From the NCBI RefSeq assembly GCF_002794255.1, contig NZ_PGGW01000071.1, positions 186,001 through 250,000 on the forward strand: a DNA stretch of 64,000 bases. The letters run 5' to 3'. This DNA comes from Streptomyces carminius (GTDB lineage Bacteria > Actinomycetota > Actinomycetes > Streptomycetales > Streptomycetaceae). The translations under genes and the position numbers were made by a program. A model generated the notes under the pieces. The model was not told the DNA's origin. It saw only the letters and a list, made by a program, of their open reading frames with translations, and did not search any database. Below, in pieces: positions 34,811 through 44,122 of this stretch (the first letter of the stretch is position 1; each line of letters starts with the position of its first letter).

Positions 34811-36088
34811 GTGACCGACGCCCGAGAAACCGCCATGAGCAGCGCAGCCCAGCCCCTCCCGAAGGGTGCGGACGCGGGCCCGGCGCCGGTCCCCCTGCTG
34901 GAACCACGCGAGGGCATTCCGCCCGTGACCGCCACCCCCGAGGCTCTCGCCGAGGTCGTGGCCGCCTTCGCCGCGGGCCGGGGCCCCGTGGCGGTGGACG
35001 CCGAACGGGCGTCCGGATACCGCTACGGGCAACGCGCCTACCTCGTCCAGCTGCGCCGCGAGGGCGCGGGGACCGCCCTGGTCGACCCGGTCGGCTGCCC
35101 CGACCTGTCCGCGCTCGGAGAGGCGCTCCAGGACACCGAGTGGGTCCTGCACGCCGCCACCCAGGACCTTCCCTGTCTGCGCGAGACGGGGATGCGCCCG
35201 ACCCGGTTGTTCGACACCGAGCTGGCCGGGCGGCTCGCGGGCTTCGCCCGGGTCGGCCTCGGCGCGATGGTGGAGAACGTCCTGGGCCGCTCCCTGGAGA
35301 AGGGGCACTCCGCGGTGGACTGGTCCACCCGTCCCCTGCCCGAGCCCTGGCTGCGGTACGCGGCGCTGGACGTGGAGCTGCTGGTCGAGTTGCGCGACGC
35401 CCTGGAGGAGGAGCTGGACCGCCAGGGGAAGCTGGGCTGGGCGCATCAGGAGTTCGCCGCCATCGCCGCGGCCCCGCCGCCCGCTCCCCGCCAGGACCCC
35501 TGGCGCCGCACCTCGGGCATGCACAAGATCCGCAGACGGCGGCAGCTGGCGGTCGTGCGGGAGCTGTGGAACGCCCGCGACCAGGTGGCGCGGCGGCGCG
35601 ACGTCTCCCCGGGCAAGGTGCTCACCGACGCGGCCATCGTGGAGGCCGCCCTCGCCCTGCCCTCCGGTGTGCCCGCGCTGGCCGCGCTGCCGGGGTACGG
35701 GCACCGCATGGGGCGGCGGCAGCTGGAGCAGTGGCACGCCGCGATCCAGCGGGCCCGGGCCCTGCCCGAGTCCGAGCTGCCCCAGCCCACCCTGGCGCCG
35801 AACGGTCCGCCGCCACCGCGCGCCTGGGCCGACAAGGACCCGGTCGCCGCCGCCCGGCTCACCGCGGCGCGCGCGGCCGTGACGGCGCGGGCGGAGGAGC
35901 TGGACCTGCCCCAGGAGAACCTGCTCGCCCCCGACACGGTCCGGCGGCTGTGCTGGGAGCCGCCCGCGGAGCCGACCGCCGAGGGGGTGGCGCGGGCGCT
36001 GCGCGGGTACGGGGCCCGCGAGTGGCAGATCGAGCAGACCGCGGAGCTGCTCACCACGGCGCTGGCGGCGATCGCGCAGCCGGGCTGA
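34811..36088 (+). CDS. Ribonuclease D-like 3'-5' exonuclease with HRDC domain
   Basis: 425 residues. DEDDy exonuclease domain (about 45-220): Asp and Glu in VAVDAERASGYRYGQ (Exo I), WVLHAATQDLPCL (Exo II), and Tyr/Asp in LRYAALDVELLVEL (Exo III). An HRDC domain follows around 235-310 (QLAVVRELWNARDQVARRRD), then a second helical C-terminal region. Trims RNA 3' ends, e.g. tRNA precursors. GTG at 34811; ATG at 34835 is an alternative. Confidence 0.88.
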   Translation: MTDARETAMSSAAQPLPKGADAGPAPVPLLEPREGIPPVTATPEALAEVVAAFAAGRGPVAVDAERASGYRYGQRAYLVQLRREGAGTALVDPVGCPDLSALGEALQDTEWVLHAATQDLPCLRETGMRPTRLFDTELAGRLAGFARVGLGAMVENVLGRSLEKGHSAVDWSTRPLPEPWLRYAALDVELLVELRDALEEELDRQGKLGWAHQEFAAIAAAPPPAPRQDPWRRTSGMHKIRRRRQLAVVRELWNARDQVARRRDVSPGKVLTDAAIVEAALALPSGVPALAALPGYGHRMGRRQLEQWHAAIQRARALPESELPQPTLAPNGPPPPRAWADKDPVAAARLTAARAAVTARAEELDLPQENLLAPDTVRRLCWEPPAEPTAEGVARALRGYGAREWQIEQTAELLTTALAAIAQPG

Positions 36089-36228
36089 GCCCGCCCCTTC
36101 CGGGGCTCGCCGCCCGGAGGAGCGCACCGCCCGGAGACGGGGCTTCCGCACGGTCCGCGGCGGCCGGGCGGCCGGTCCGCGTGTGACGTGCGCCCCTCCC
36201 TTCGGAGAGCCCCTTGCCCGCAAATGGT

Positions 36229-36240
36229 TACCCACCGGTA
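36229..36240. promoter_or_regulatory. TACC-N4-GGTA dyad upstream of beta-oxidation operon
   Basis: TACCCACCGGTA, 95 bp before the thiolase start, in a locally AT-rich patch. Could be the operator for a fatty-acid-responsive TetR-type regulator; not tested. Confidence 0.3.
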
Positions 36241-36334
36241 GCATTGAGGGCGGGAAGACGCCGCACGGCGACCGCACGCTTCCCCGGGGGCCGTGGGCCC
36301 CCGGACCCCTGGCCGCATCTGGAGGAGAGCCAAC

Positions 36335-37555
36335 GTGCCTCGTACCGCTAGGGACGTCGTCTTCGTCGACGGCGTCCGCACCCCGTTCGGCAAGGCGGGC
36401 CCCAAGGGCATCTACCACGAGACCCGCGCCGACGACCTGGTCGTCAAGTGCATCCGTGAGCTGCTGCGCCGCAACCCGGGCCTGCCCCCGGAGCGCATCG
36501 ACGAGGTCGCCGTCGCCGCGACGACCCAGATCGGCGACCAGGGCCTCACCCTCGGCCGCACCGCCGGCATCCTGGCCGGCCTGCCCACCACGGTGCCCGG
36601 GTACTCCATCGACCGCATGTGCGCCGGCGCCATGACCGCCGTGACGACCACCTCCGGGTCGATCGTCTTCGGCGCGTACGACGTCGTCGTCGCGGGCGGG
36701 GTCGAGCACATGGGCCGTCACCCGATGGGCGAAGGTGTGGACCCCAACCCGCGCTTCGTCTCCGAGAAGCTGGTAGACCAGTCCGCCCTGTTCATGGGCA
36801 TGACGGCGGAGAACCTCCACGACCGCTTCCCGCACCTGACCAGGCGGCGCGCCGACGAGTACGCGGTGCGCAGCCAGGAGAAGGCCGCCAAGGCGTACGC
36901 CGACGGCAAGGTCCAGGCCGACCTGGTGCCCATCTCGGTGCGCCGCACCAGCCCGGAGGGCGGGGAGACGGGCTGGGGCCTGGCCACCGCCGACGAGCCG
37001 ATGCGCCCGGGCACCACCCTGGAGCAGCTGGCCGGTCTGAAGACCCCCTTCCGCACCCACGGCCGGGTCACCGCGGGCAACGCCGCCGGTCTCAACGACG
37101 GCGCCACCGCCTCCCTGATCGCCGCCGAGGACGTGGCGCGGGAGCTGGGCCTGCCGGTGAAGATGCGCCTGGTCTCCTACGCCTTCGCGGGCGTGGAGCC
37201 GGAGGTCATGGGCATCGGCCCGGTGCCGTCCACCGAGAAGGCGCTGGCCAAGGCCGGGCTGTCGATCGGCGACATCGGCCTGTTCGAGATCAACGAGGCC
37301 TTCGCCGTCCAGGTGCTGGCCTTCCTGGACCACTACGGCATCGCCGACGACGACCCGCGCGTCAACCAGTACGGCGGCGCCATCGCCTACGGCCACCCGC
37401 TGGCCTCCTCCGGCGTCCGGCTGATGACCCAGCTGGCCCGGCAGTTCGAGGAGCAGCCGCACGTCCGCTACGGCCTGACCACCATGTGCGTCGGCTTCGG
37501 CATGGGCGGCACCGTGATCTGGGAGAACCCGCACTTCGAGGGGGCCGACAAGTGA
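36335..37555 (+). CDS. fadA: Thiolase (acetyl-CoA C-acyltransferase)
   Basis: 406 residues. Thiolytic cleavage of 3-ketoacyl-CoA, last step of beta-oxidation. Active-site nucleophile Cys in DRMCAGAMTAVTT, His in EINEAFAVQVLAF and YGHPLASSG, and C-terminal Cys in TTMCVGFGMGGTVIWEN. GTG at 36335 has GGAGGAG upstream. The stop overlaps the next gene's GTG by 4 bp (coupled fadA-fadB). Confidence 0.9.
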   Translation: MPRTARDVVFVDGVRTPFGKAGPKGIYHETRADDLVVKCIRELLRRNPGLPPERIDEVAVAATTQIGDQGLTLGRTAGILAGLPTTVPGYSIDRMCAGAMTAVTTTSGSIVFGAYDVVVAGGVEHMGRHPMGEGVDPNPRFVSEKLVDQSALFMGMTAENLHDRFPHLTRRRADEYAVRSQEKAAKAYADGKVQADLVPISVRRTSPEGGETGWGLATADEPMRPGTTLEQLAGLKTPFRTHGRVTAGNAAGLNDGATASLIAAEDVARELGLPVKMRLVSYAFAGVEPEVMGIGPVPSTEKALAKAGLSIGDIGLFEINEAFAVQVLAFLDHYGIADDDPRVNQYGGAIAYGHPLASSGVRLMTQLARQFEEQPHVRYGLTTMCVGFGMGGTVIWENPHFEGADK

Positions 37556-39684
37556 GTACCACCACCGCCGAACTGCTGAAGGGCGCCGCCGAGCTCTTCC
37601 CCGACGAGGTCGTCACCAGCGCCCACGTCCGCCATCTCGACCTCCCCGCCGGGGCCGGCCGCTTCGCGCTCATCACCCTGGACAACGGCTTCGACCACAC
37701 CAAGCCCACCACCCTGGGCCCGCAGTCGCTGGGCAACCTGGACCGGGCGATCGACCAGGTCGAGGCGGAGGCGGCGAAGGGCGAGATCACCGGCGTCGGG
37801 ATCACCGGCAAGCCGTTCGTCTTCGCCGTCGGCGCCGACCTCAAGGGCGTCGAGGTCATCCGGCGCCGCGAGGACGCGCTGGCCATCGGCAGGGGCGGCC
37901 ACGACATCTTCCGGCGGCTGTCGTCCCTGGCCGTGCCCACCTTCGCGTACTACAACGGCGCGGCGATGGGCGGCGGCGTCGAGGTCGGCCTGCACTGCAC
38001 CTACCGCACCGTCTCCCGGGCCATCCCCGCCTTCTCCCTGCCGGAGGTCTTCCTCGGGCTGGTGCCCGGCTGGGGCGGCTGCACCCTGCTGCCGAACCTG
38101 GTCGGCGCGGACCGCGCGGTCTCGGTGATCATCGAGAACTCGCTCAACCAGAACCGGCAGCTGAAGGGCGAGCAGGTCCACGAGCTGGGCGTCGCCGACG
38201 CGGTCTTCGACGGAGCGGACTTCCTGGAGCAGTCCCTGCTCTGGACCTCCGCGGTGCTCCGCGGCGAGCTCGAGGTCGTCCGGCCGGACGTGGACCGCGG
38301 CGAGGCCTGGGACCAGGCCGTCGCCCGCGGCCGCGGCATCGCCGACGCCAAGGTGCACGGCGCGGCCCCGGCCGCGTACCGCGCCCTGGACATCATCGCG
38401 GCCGCGAAGAACGGCGACCCGGGGCAGGGCTTCGACGCCGAGGACGAGGCCCTGGCCGACCTGATCATGGGCGACGAGCTGCGCAGCGGCCTGTACGCCT
38501 TCAACCTGGTGAACAAGCGCGCCAAGCGGCCGGCCGGCGCCCCCGACAAGTCGCTGGCCCGCCCGGTCACCAAGGTCGGCGTCGTCGGCGCCGGCCTGAT
38601 GGCCTCCCAGCTCGCCCTGCTGTTCGTCCGCCGTCTGGAGGTGCCGGTCGTGCTGACCGACATCGACCAGGCGCGGATCGACAAGGGCGTCGGCTACGTC
38701 CACGAGGAGATCGACAAGCTGCTGCTGAAGGGCCGGGTCAACCAGGACAAGGCCAACCGCCTCAAGGCCCTGGTGACCGGCACCGCGGACAAGGCCGAGG
38801 CCTTCTGTGACGCCGACTTCGTCATCGAGGCCGTCTTCGAGGAGATGGGCGTCAAGCAGCAGGTGTTCGCCGAGGTGGAGGCGGTCGTGCCGGAGCACGC
38901 CATCCTGGCCACCAACACCTCCTCGCTGTCGGTCACCGAGATGGCGAGCGGGCTGAAGCACCCCGAGCGGGTGGTGGGCTTCCACTTCTTCAACCCCGTG
39001 GCCGTGCTGCCGCTGCTGGAGATCGTCCGCGCCGAGCGGACCGACGACGCCTCGCTGGCGACGGCCTTCGCGGTCGCCAAGTCGCTGAAGAAGACGGCCG
39101 TGCTGGTGAAGGACGCCCCGGCGTTCGTCGTCAACCGCGTCCTCACCCGCTTCCTGGGCGAGGTGCTGCGCTCCATCGACGAGGGCACCCCCGTCGAGGT
39201 CGCCGACCGGGCGCTGGCCCCCCTCGGCCTGCCCATGTCGCCGATCGTCCTGCTGGAGCTGGTCGGCCCGGCGGTCGCCCACCACGTGGCGGGCACCCTG
39301 CACACCGCGTTCCCGGACCGCTTCGCCGTCTCGGAGAACCTGGGCCGGGTCGTCGAGGCGGGCAAGCGCGGCCTGTACGTCCACGACTCCGGCAAGCCGG
39401 AGCTGGACCCGGAGGTCGCCGCGCTCTTCGAGACCGGGGACACCGTGCTGACCGAGGAGCAGGTCCGCGAGCGCGCCCTGGACGCGATCGCCCAGGAGAT
39501 CCGGCTGATGCTGGACGAGGGCGTGGTCGCCGAGGCCCAGGACGTCGACCTGTGCCTGATCACCGGTGCGGGCTGGCCCTTCCACCTGGGCGGCATCACG
39601 CCGTACCTGGACCGCGAGGGCGTCTCCGAGCGCGTCACCGGCAGGCGGTTCCTGGAGCCGGGGGTGGCCAGTGTTCCGCGCTGA
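37552..39684 (+). CDS. fadB: Bifunctional enoyl-CoA hydratase/3-hydroxyacyl-CoA dehydrogenase
   Basis: 710 residues. N-terminal crotonase domain (about 20-310; FVFAVGADLKGVE and YYNGAAMGGGVEVGLHC form the oxyanion region), then an NAD-binding domain from about 340 (KVGVVGAGLMASQLALLF) and the hydroxyacyl-CoA dehydrogenase C-terminal domain (NRVLTRFLGEVLRSIDEG; VGFHFFNPVAVLPLLEIV). Performs two consecutive beta-oxidation steps and hands product to the coupled thiolase. The GTG start lies inside the fadA stop. Confidence 0.92.
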   Translation: MSTTTAELLKGAAELFPDEVVTSAHVRHLDLPAGAGRFALITLDNGFDHTKPTTLGPQSLGNLDRAIDQVEAEAAKGEITGVGITGKPFVFAVGADLKGVEVIRRREDALAIGRGGHDIFRRLSSLAVPTFAYYNGAAMGGGVEVGLHCTYRTVSRAIPAFSLPEVFLGLVPGWGGCTLLPNLVGADRAVSVIIENSLNQNRQLKGEQVHELGVADAVFDGADFLEQSLLWTSAVLRGELEVVRPDVDRGEAWDQAVARGRGIADAKVHGAAPAAYRALDIIAAAKNGDPGQGFDAEDEALADLIMGDELRSGLYAFNLVNKRAKRPAGAPDKSLARPVTKVGVVGAGLMASQLALLFVRRLEVPVVLTDIDQARIDKGVGYVHEEIDKLLLKGRVNQDKANRLKALVTGTADKAEAFCDADFVIEAVFEEMGVKQQVFAEVEAVVPEHAILATNTSSLSVTEMASGLKHPERVVGFHFFNPVAVLPLLEIVRAERTDDASLATAFAVAKSLKKTAVLVKDAPAFVVNRVLTRFLGEVLRSIDEGTPVEVADRALAPLGLPMSPIVLLELVGPAVAHHVAGTLHTAFPDRFAVSENLGRVVEAGKRGLYVHDSGKPELDPEVAALFETGDTVLTEEQVRERALDAIAQEIRLMLDEGVVAEAQDVDLCLITGAGWPFHLGGITPYLDREGVSERVTGRRFLEPGVASVPR

Positions 39685-39723
39685 GCCGCGCTGAGCCGTA
39701 CCGGCCGCGTCCCACTCACTCCT

Positions 39724-39795
39724 GGGGACGCCCGTCCGCACGACGCCGTGCGGACGGGCGTCCCCGTCCCCGTATACGGGGACGGGGACGCCCGT
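39724..39795. terminator. Interlocked pair of long perfect palindromes
   Basis: Stem A: 18-bp perfect arms 39724-39741 and 39748-39765, loop GACGCC. Palindrome B: 42-bp perfect, no loop, 39754-39795, centred on GTATAC. They share the arm 39754-39765, so only one can form at a time. Three copies of GGGGACGCCCGT (one inverted) build the structure. Likely terminator of fadAB; it ends 14 bp before the next start, so it could also act on that gene. Confidence 0.7.
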
Positions 39796-39809
39796 GCCAC
39801 CCTGGGCGC

Positions 39810-40172
39810 ATGCCCGAGCGCACTCTCCTGGTCGTGGACGCCGCCAACGTCGTCGGATCGGTACCCGACGGCTGGTGGCGGGACCGGCACGGCGCGGCCG
39901 AGCGGCTGCGGGACCGCCTCGTGTCCCGGGCGGAGCACGGGGAGCACGGGGAGGAGATCGTGCTGGTCGTGGAGGGCGCGGCGCGCGGGGTGGCCTCCGT
40001 ACCGGGCGTACGGGTGGTGCCCGCCCCGGGCAGCGGGGACGACGCGATCGTGGCGGTGGTGGCGGCCGAGGGGCCGGGGCGGCGCTGTGTGGTGGTCACC
40101 GCCGACCGCGGGCTGCGTGCCCGGGTGACGGCACTGGGCGCCGAGGTGACGGGACCGCGCTCGGTGCGCTGA
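39810..40172 (+). CDS. NYN/PIN-like domain protein
   Basis: 120 residues. ERTLLVVDAANVVGSVPDGWW gives the first catalytic Asp and Asn, the middle reads LVVEGAAR, then GSGDDAIVAVVAAE and CVVVTADRGLRARV complete the PIN/NYN set of acidic residues (metal-dependent RNase fold). ATG at 39810 is weakly supported by its ribosome site. It directly follows a double palindrome that may attenuate its transcription. Role possibly RNA processing. Confidence 0.7.
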   Translation: MPERTLLVVDAANVVGSVPDGWWRDRHGAAERLRDRLVSRAEHGEHGEEIVLVVEGAARGVASVPGVRVVPAPGSGDDAIVAVVAAEGPGRRCVVVTADRGLRARVTALGAEVTGPRSVR

Positions 40173-40606
40173 GCCCCGGGCCGCACCGGGGAGCGGAACC
40201 CGGACCGCCGCGGCTGTGGCGGTGCCCGCTCGCACCACGCCGCGAGGACACGGCCCGGCGCGGGCGTGCCCGCCGGGCCGTACGACCGCCGCTCCGCCGC
40301 GGACGGACGTCGGCCGGTTCCCCGGCCGGGGGCCGGGCCGGGCCGCAGCGGGCCCGGGCCCGTGTGTCCCGGGGCCGGAGCATGCCGTCCGGCGGATGCC
40401 GTCCGGCGGGCGGCCCGGGGCCGCATGCGGAGCGGAACCGCCGCGGGGGCGCGCCGAACCCCGGGGCGGACGGCTCGTCGCCCACGGCGGGTACCGCGAT
40501 CGCGCCGGGAGCCCGTACAGCCCGCCGCCCCCTCCGCTCCGGCGGAGCGAGGGGGCGGCGCGGCATCGCGGTGCCGGGAGCCCCCGGTGGATCAGCGCCC
40601 GGTGAC
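40173..40606. other. 434-bp GC-rich gap
   Basis: Between convergent NYN and dxs genes. Apart from the dxs terminator at 40524-40559 it holds short GGCC-rich repeats (e.g. two nearby copies of GCCGTCCGGCGG at about 40384-40410). No gene supported. Confidence 0.45.
40524..40559 (-). terminator. Terminator of dxs
   Basis: GCCGCCCCCTCCGCTCC and its near-exact complement separated by GGC, one bulge; 48 bp beyond the dxs stop. Confidence 0.65.
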
Positions 40607-42544
40607 TCAGTCCCCGGCCGGCTCGGTGGTGTGCTCGGCACCCCGCTCGTCGGGGTAGCGTCCGTCGAGCTTGGCCACCAGCCCGGTGACCTGGCGGGCG
40701 ATGTCGGGCGCGGTCAGCCCGATCTCGGCGAGCACCTCCTTGCGGGAGGCGTGCTCCAGGAACCTCGGCGGGATGCCGAAGTCGCGCAGCGGCACGTCCA
40801 CGCCCGCGTCGCGCAGCGCCTGGGCGATCGCCGAGCCGACCCCGCCCGCCCGGACGTTGTCCTCCACGGTGACCACGACCCGGTGCCGGTCGGCCAGCGA
40901 CGGCAGCGCCTCGTCGACCGGCTTGACCCAGCGCGGGTCCACCACGGTGGCGGAGATGCCCTGCTTGTCGAGCAGGTCGGCGATCTCCAGGCACATCGGG
41001 GCCAGCGCGCCGACGGAGACCAGCAGCACGTCGGGGCGCTCGCCCTCCTCCAGCCCCGGCTCGCGCAGCACGTCCATGCCGCCGACCGCGCCGACCGCCG
41101 GGACCGCGGGGCCCACCGCGCCCTTGGAGAAGCGGACGACGGTCGGTGCGTCGTCGACCCCGACGGCCTCGCGGAGCTGGGCGCGGAGCTGGTCGGCGTC
41201 GCGCGGCGCGGCGATTCGCAGCCCGGGGACGACCTGCAGGATCGACATGTCCCACATGCCGTTGTGGGAGGCGCCGTCCGTTCCGGTGATCCCGGCCCGG
41301 TCCAGGACGAAGGTCACCCCGCAGCGGTGCAGGGCGACGTCCATCAGCACCTGGTCGAAGGCCCGGTTGAGGAAGGTGGCGTAGACGGCGAAGACCGGGT
41401 GCAGCCCGCCGGTGGCCAGTCCGGCCGCCGAGACCGCGCCGTGCTGCTCGGCGATGCCCACGTCGTACACCCGGTCGGGGAACTCCTCGGCGAACCGCCC
41501 CAGGCCCACCGGCTGGAGCATCGCCGCGGTGATGGCGACGACGTCGGGACGCTCGCGGCCGAGGCGGACCATCTCGTCGCCGAAGACCGAGGTCCAGTCG
41601 GCGCCGGAGGCGGACACCGGCAGGCCGGTGTCCGGGTGGATGACGCCGACGGCGTGGAAGCGGTCGGCCTCGTGCTGGACGGCGGGCTGGTAGCCGCGGC
41701 CCTTCTCGGTCAGGCAGTGCACGATGACCGGGCCGCCGAAGCGCTTGGCGCGTGCCAGGGCGGACTCCAGGGCCGCTATGTCGTGGCCGTCGATGGGGCC
41801 GACGTACTTCAGGCCCAGGTCCTCGAACATGCCCTGCGGGGCGATGACGTCCTTGATGCCCTTCTTGGCGCCGTGCAGGGTCTCGTACAGCGGTTTCCCC
41901 ACGACCGGGGTGCGGTTGAGCAGGTCCTTGCTGCGGGCCAGGAAGCGCTCGTAGCCGTCGGTGGTGCGCAGGGTGGCCAGGTGGCTGGCCAGGCCGCCGA
42001 TGGTCGGCGCGTAGGAGCGCTCGTTGTCGTTGACGACGATCACCAGGGGGCGGTCCTTGGCGGCGGCGATGTTGTTCAGCGCCTCCCAGGCCATGCCGCC
42101 GGTGAGCGCGCCGTCGCCGATGACCGCGACCACCTGGTCCTCGCGGCCCAGCAGCTGGTTGGCCTTGGCCAGGCCGTCGGCCCAGCCCAGCACGGTGGAG
42201 GCGTGGCTGTTCTCGATGACGTCGTGCTCGGACTCGGCCCGTGAGGGGTAGCCGGACAGGCCGCCCCTCGCGCGCAGTCCCGCGAAGTCCTGCCGGCCGG
42301 TGAGCAGCTTGTGGACGTAGCTCTGGTGCCCGGTGTCGAAGAGGACCTTGTCCCTGGGCGAGTCGAAGACGCGGTGCAGGGCGATGGTCAGCTCCACCAC
42401 CCCCAGGTTGGGTCCCAGGTGACCGCCGGTCTTCGAGACGGCGTCGACAAGGAAGGTCCGGATCTCCCCGGCGAGCTGATCGAGCTGCTCGGGGCCGAGC
42501 CGGTCCAGATCGCGCGGTCCCGTGATGCGGGTCAGCAGAGCCAC
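40607..42544 (-). CDS. dxs: 1-deoxy-D-xylulose-5-phosphate synthase
   Basis: 645 residues, full length. First step of the MEP isoprenoid pathway: pyruvate plus glyceraldehyde 3-phosphate to DXP, TPP dependent. TPP motif GDGALTGGMAWEALNN, GHQSYVHKLLTGR near the N-terminus, GITGTDGASHNGMWD and the transketolase C domain (ITGTDG... TVEDNVRAGG). GTG at 42544 begins MALLTRI as in other Streptomyces Dxs. Long Gly-rich loops typical of the family are present. Confidence 0.95.
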   Translation of the reverse strand: MALLTRITGPRDLDRLGPEQLDQLAGEIRTFLVDAVSKTGGHLGPNLGVVELTIALHRVFDSPRDKVLFDTGHQSYVHKLLTGRQDFAGLRARGGLSGYPSRAESEHDVIENSHASTVLGWADGLAKANQLLGREDQVVAVIGDGALTGGMAWEALNNIAAAKDRPLVIVVNDNERSYAPTIGGLASHLATLRTTDGYERFLARSKDLLNRTPVVGKPLYETLHGAKKGIKDVIAPQGMFEDLGLKYVGPIDGHDIAALESALARAKRFGGPVIVHCLTEKGRGYQPAVQHEADRFHAVGVIHPDTGLPVSASGADWTSVFGDEMVRLGRERPDVVAITAAMLQPVGLGRFAEEFPDRVYDVGIAEQHGAVSAAGLATGGLHPVFAVYATFLNRAFDQVLMDVALHRCGVTFVLDRAGITGTDGASHNGMWDMSILQVVPGLRIAAPRDADQLRAQLREAVGVDDAPTVVRFSKGAVGPAVPAVGAVGGMDVLREPGLEEGERPDVLLVSVGALAPMCLEIADLLDKQGISATVVDPRWVKPVDEALPSLADRHRVVVTVEDNVRAGGVGSAIAQALRDAGVDVPLRDFGIPPRFLEHASRKEVLAEIGLTAPDIARQVTGLVAKLDGRYPDERGAEHTTEPAGD

Positions 42545-42686
42545 CCGTGCCTCCTTGCTGGTCGAGCCGTACGGGCCTGTGCCGATCCGACGAGTCTAAT
42601 GTTCCGGCCGGCCGGGTGTGCGCCGGCCACCGCGATGCCCGTCACACCCGGCCCCGGGCTTACCCGGGCCCCCCGGACCCGAACGG

Positions 42687-42720
42687 CCGGTGCCGGGCCC
42701 CGCGCGGGGCCCGGCACCGG
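42687..42720 (-). terminator. 34-bp perfect palindrome after xylose operon
   Basis: 17-bp arms with no loop (starts CCGGTGCCGGG), 67 bp past the permease stop on the leftward strand. Probable terminator of the sugar operon, separating it from dxs. Confidence 0.7.
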
Positions 42721-42787
42721 ATATGGAGCACGCCGGGCGGTACGGGCCCGGCGGAGCGGACCGCGGAGGGTCCGCCCCGGGTGCGGC

Positions 42788-44122
42788 TCAGGTCCGTCCG
42801 GCGGAACGCTGGGTGCGCCGGGAGACCGAGTCGATGACGACCGCGGCCAGCAGCACGGCTCCGGTGATCATGTACTGCACGGAGGCGGCGATGCCCAGCA
42901 GCGCCATGCCGTTGGCGATCGACCCGATCACCAGCATGCCCAGCAGGGCGGACCACACCGAGCCGCGGCCGCCGAAGAGGCTGGTGCCGCCGATGACGGC
43001 CGCGGCGATGGCCTCCATCAGCAGGTTGCCGCTGCCCGCGCCCTGGTTGGCGGCCATGATGCGGGAGGCGATGAGCAGGCCGCCGAAGGCGGCCATGGCG
43101 CCCGCGATGGAGAACACCGTGATGCGGACGAACTCGACGTTGATGCCGGCGCGGCGGGCCGCCTCGGTGTTGCCGCCCAGGGCGAAGACCTTGCGCCCGT
43201 AGGAGGTGCGCCGTACGACGAAGTCCATCGACACCAGCACCACCAGGAAGAGCAGCAGCGCCAGCGGCATGCCGCGGTACTGGTTGAGCATGTAGGCGGC
43301 GCCGAAGGCCAGCACCGCCAGCACCGCGGTGCGGACCACGATCTCGGTCATCGGCCGGAAGGGGATGCCGGCCGCCGACCGGCGCCGGGCACCGAGGTAC
43401 TGGACGACGAAGAAGACGGCGACCGCCACCACCGCGGTGCCGTAGGCGACGGCGACGTCGTTGAAGTAGTGGTTGGAGAAGTTGGCGACCAGACCCTCGC
43501 TGTCCAGGTTGATGGTGCCGGTGGTGCCCAGCACCTTCAGCATCAGACCGTTCCAGGCCAGCAGGCCGGCGAGGGTGACCACGAAGGCCGGCACGCCGAT
43601 CTTCGCGAAGAAGAAGCCGTGGAACGCGCCGACCGCCGCGCCGGTGAGCAGGGCCAGCACCAGCGCCAGCCACTCGTTCATCCCGTTGTTGACGGCCAGT
43701 ACGGCGAAGACGGCGGAGGCCAGACCGCTGACCGAGCCGACCGACAGGTCGATCTCCCCCAGCAGCAGCACGAAGACGATGCCGACGGAGATCAGGCCGG
43801 TGCCGACGATGTAGACCGACAGGTTGGAGAGGTTCTCCGCGGACAGGAAGGCCGAGTCCATCGACTGGAAGATGGCCCAGATGACGATCAGCCCGACCAC
43901 GACCGGGACGGAGCCCAGTTCGCCGGTGCGCATCTTCCGCTTGAAGTCGGTCCAGTAGCCGGCGAGGCCCTGCTCGCGCACCAGCAGCCGCGGGTCGAGG
44001 GCGGTGGTGGCGCCCCTGGTGGCCGCGCTGTTGCCGCCGGCCGGGGTGGTGTCGGCCGGCGAGTCCGCCCGGGCGGCGTCCGCCGCCTCGGAGGAGGTCT
44101 TGGAAAGGTTGGTCTCACTCAC
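42788..44122 (-). CDS. xylH: Xylose-type sugar ABC transporter permease
   Basis: 444 residues, about 12 hydrophobic segments. Permease of the ribose/xylose (CUT2) class: SVGIVFVLLLGEIDLSVGSV carries the family's LSVG motif; 'GMGLIVAT'-like EAIAAAVIGGTSLFGGRGS near the C-terminus is characteristic. A charged N-terminal cytoplasmic tail of about 70 residues comes first. GTG at 44122 overlaps the ATPase stop by 4 bp. Forms an operon with the ATPase and binding protein. Confidence 0.9.
   Translation of the reverse strand: MSETNLSKTSSEAADAARADSPADTTPAGGNSAATRGATTALDPRLLVREQGLAGYWTDFKRKMRTGELGSVPVVVGLIVIWAIFQSMDSAFLSAENLSNLSVYIVGTGLISVGIVFVLLLGEIDLSVGSVSGLASAVFAVLAVNNGMNEWLALVLALLTGAAVGAFHGFFFAKIGVPAFVVTLAGLLAWNGLMLKVLGTTGTINLDSEGLVANFSNHYFNDVAVAYGTAVVAVAVFFVVQYLGARRRSAAGIPFRPMTEIVVRTAVLAVLAFGAAYMLNQYRGMPLALLLFLVVLVSMDFVVRRTSYGRKVFALGGNTEAARRAGINVEFVRITVFSIAGAMAAFGGLLIASRIMAANQGAGSGNLLMEAIAAAVIGGTSLFGGRGSVWSALLGMLVIGSIANGMALLGIAASVQYMITGAVLLAAVVIDSVSRRTQRSAGRT

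Noticed and set aside
40384..40410. GCCGTCCGGCGG direct repeats
   Set aside because: Short GC-rich coincidence in a non-coding gap; no spacer structure.
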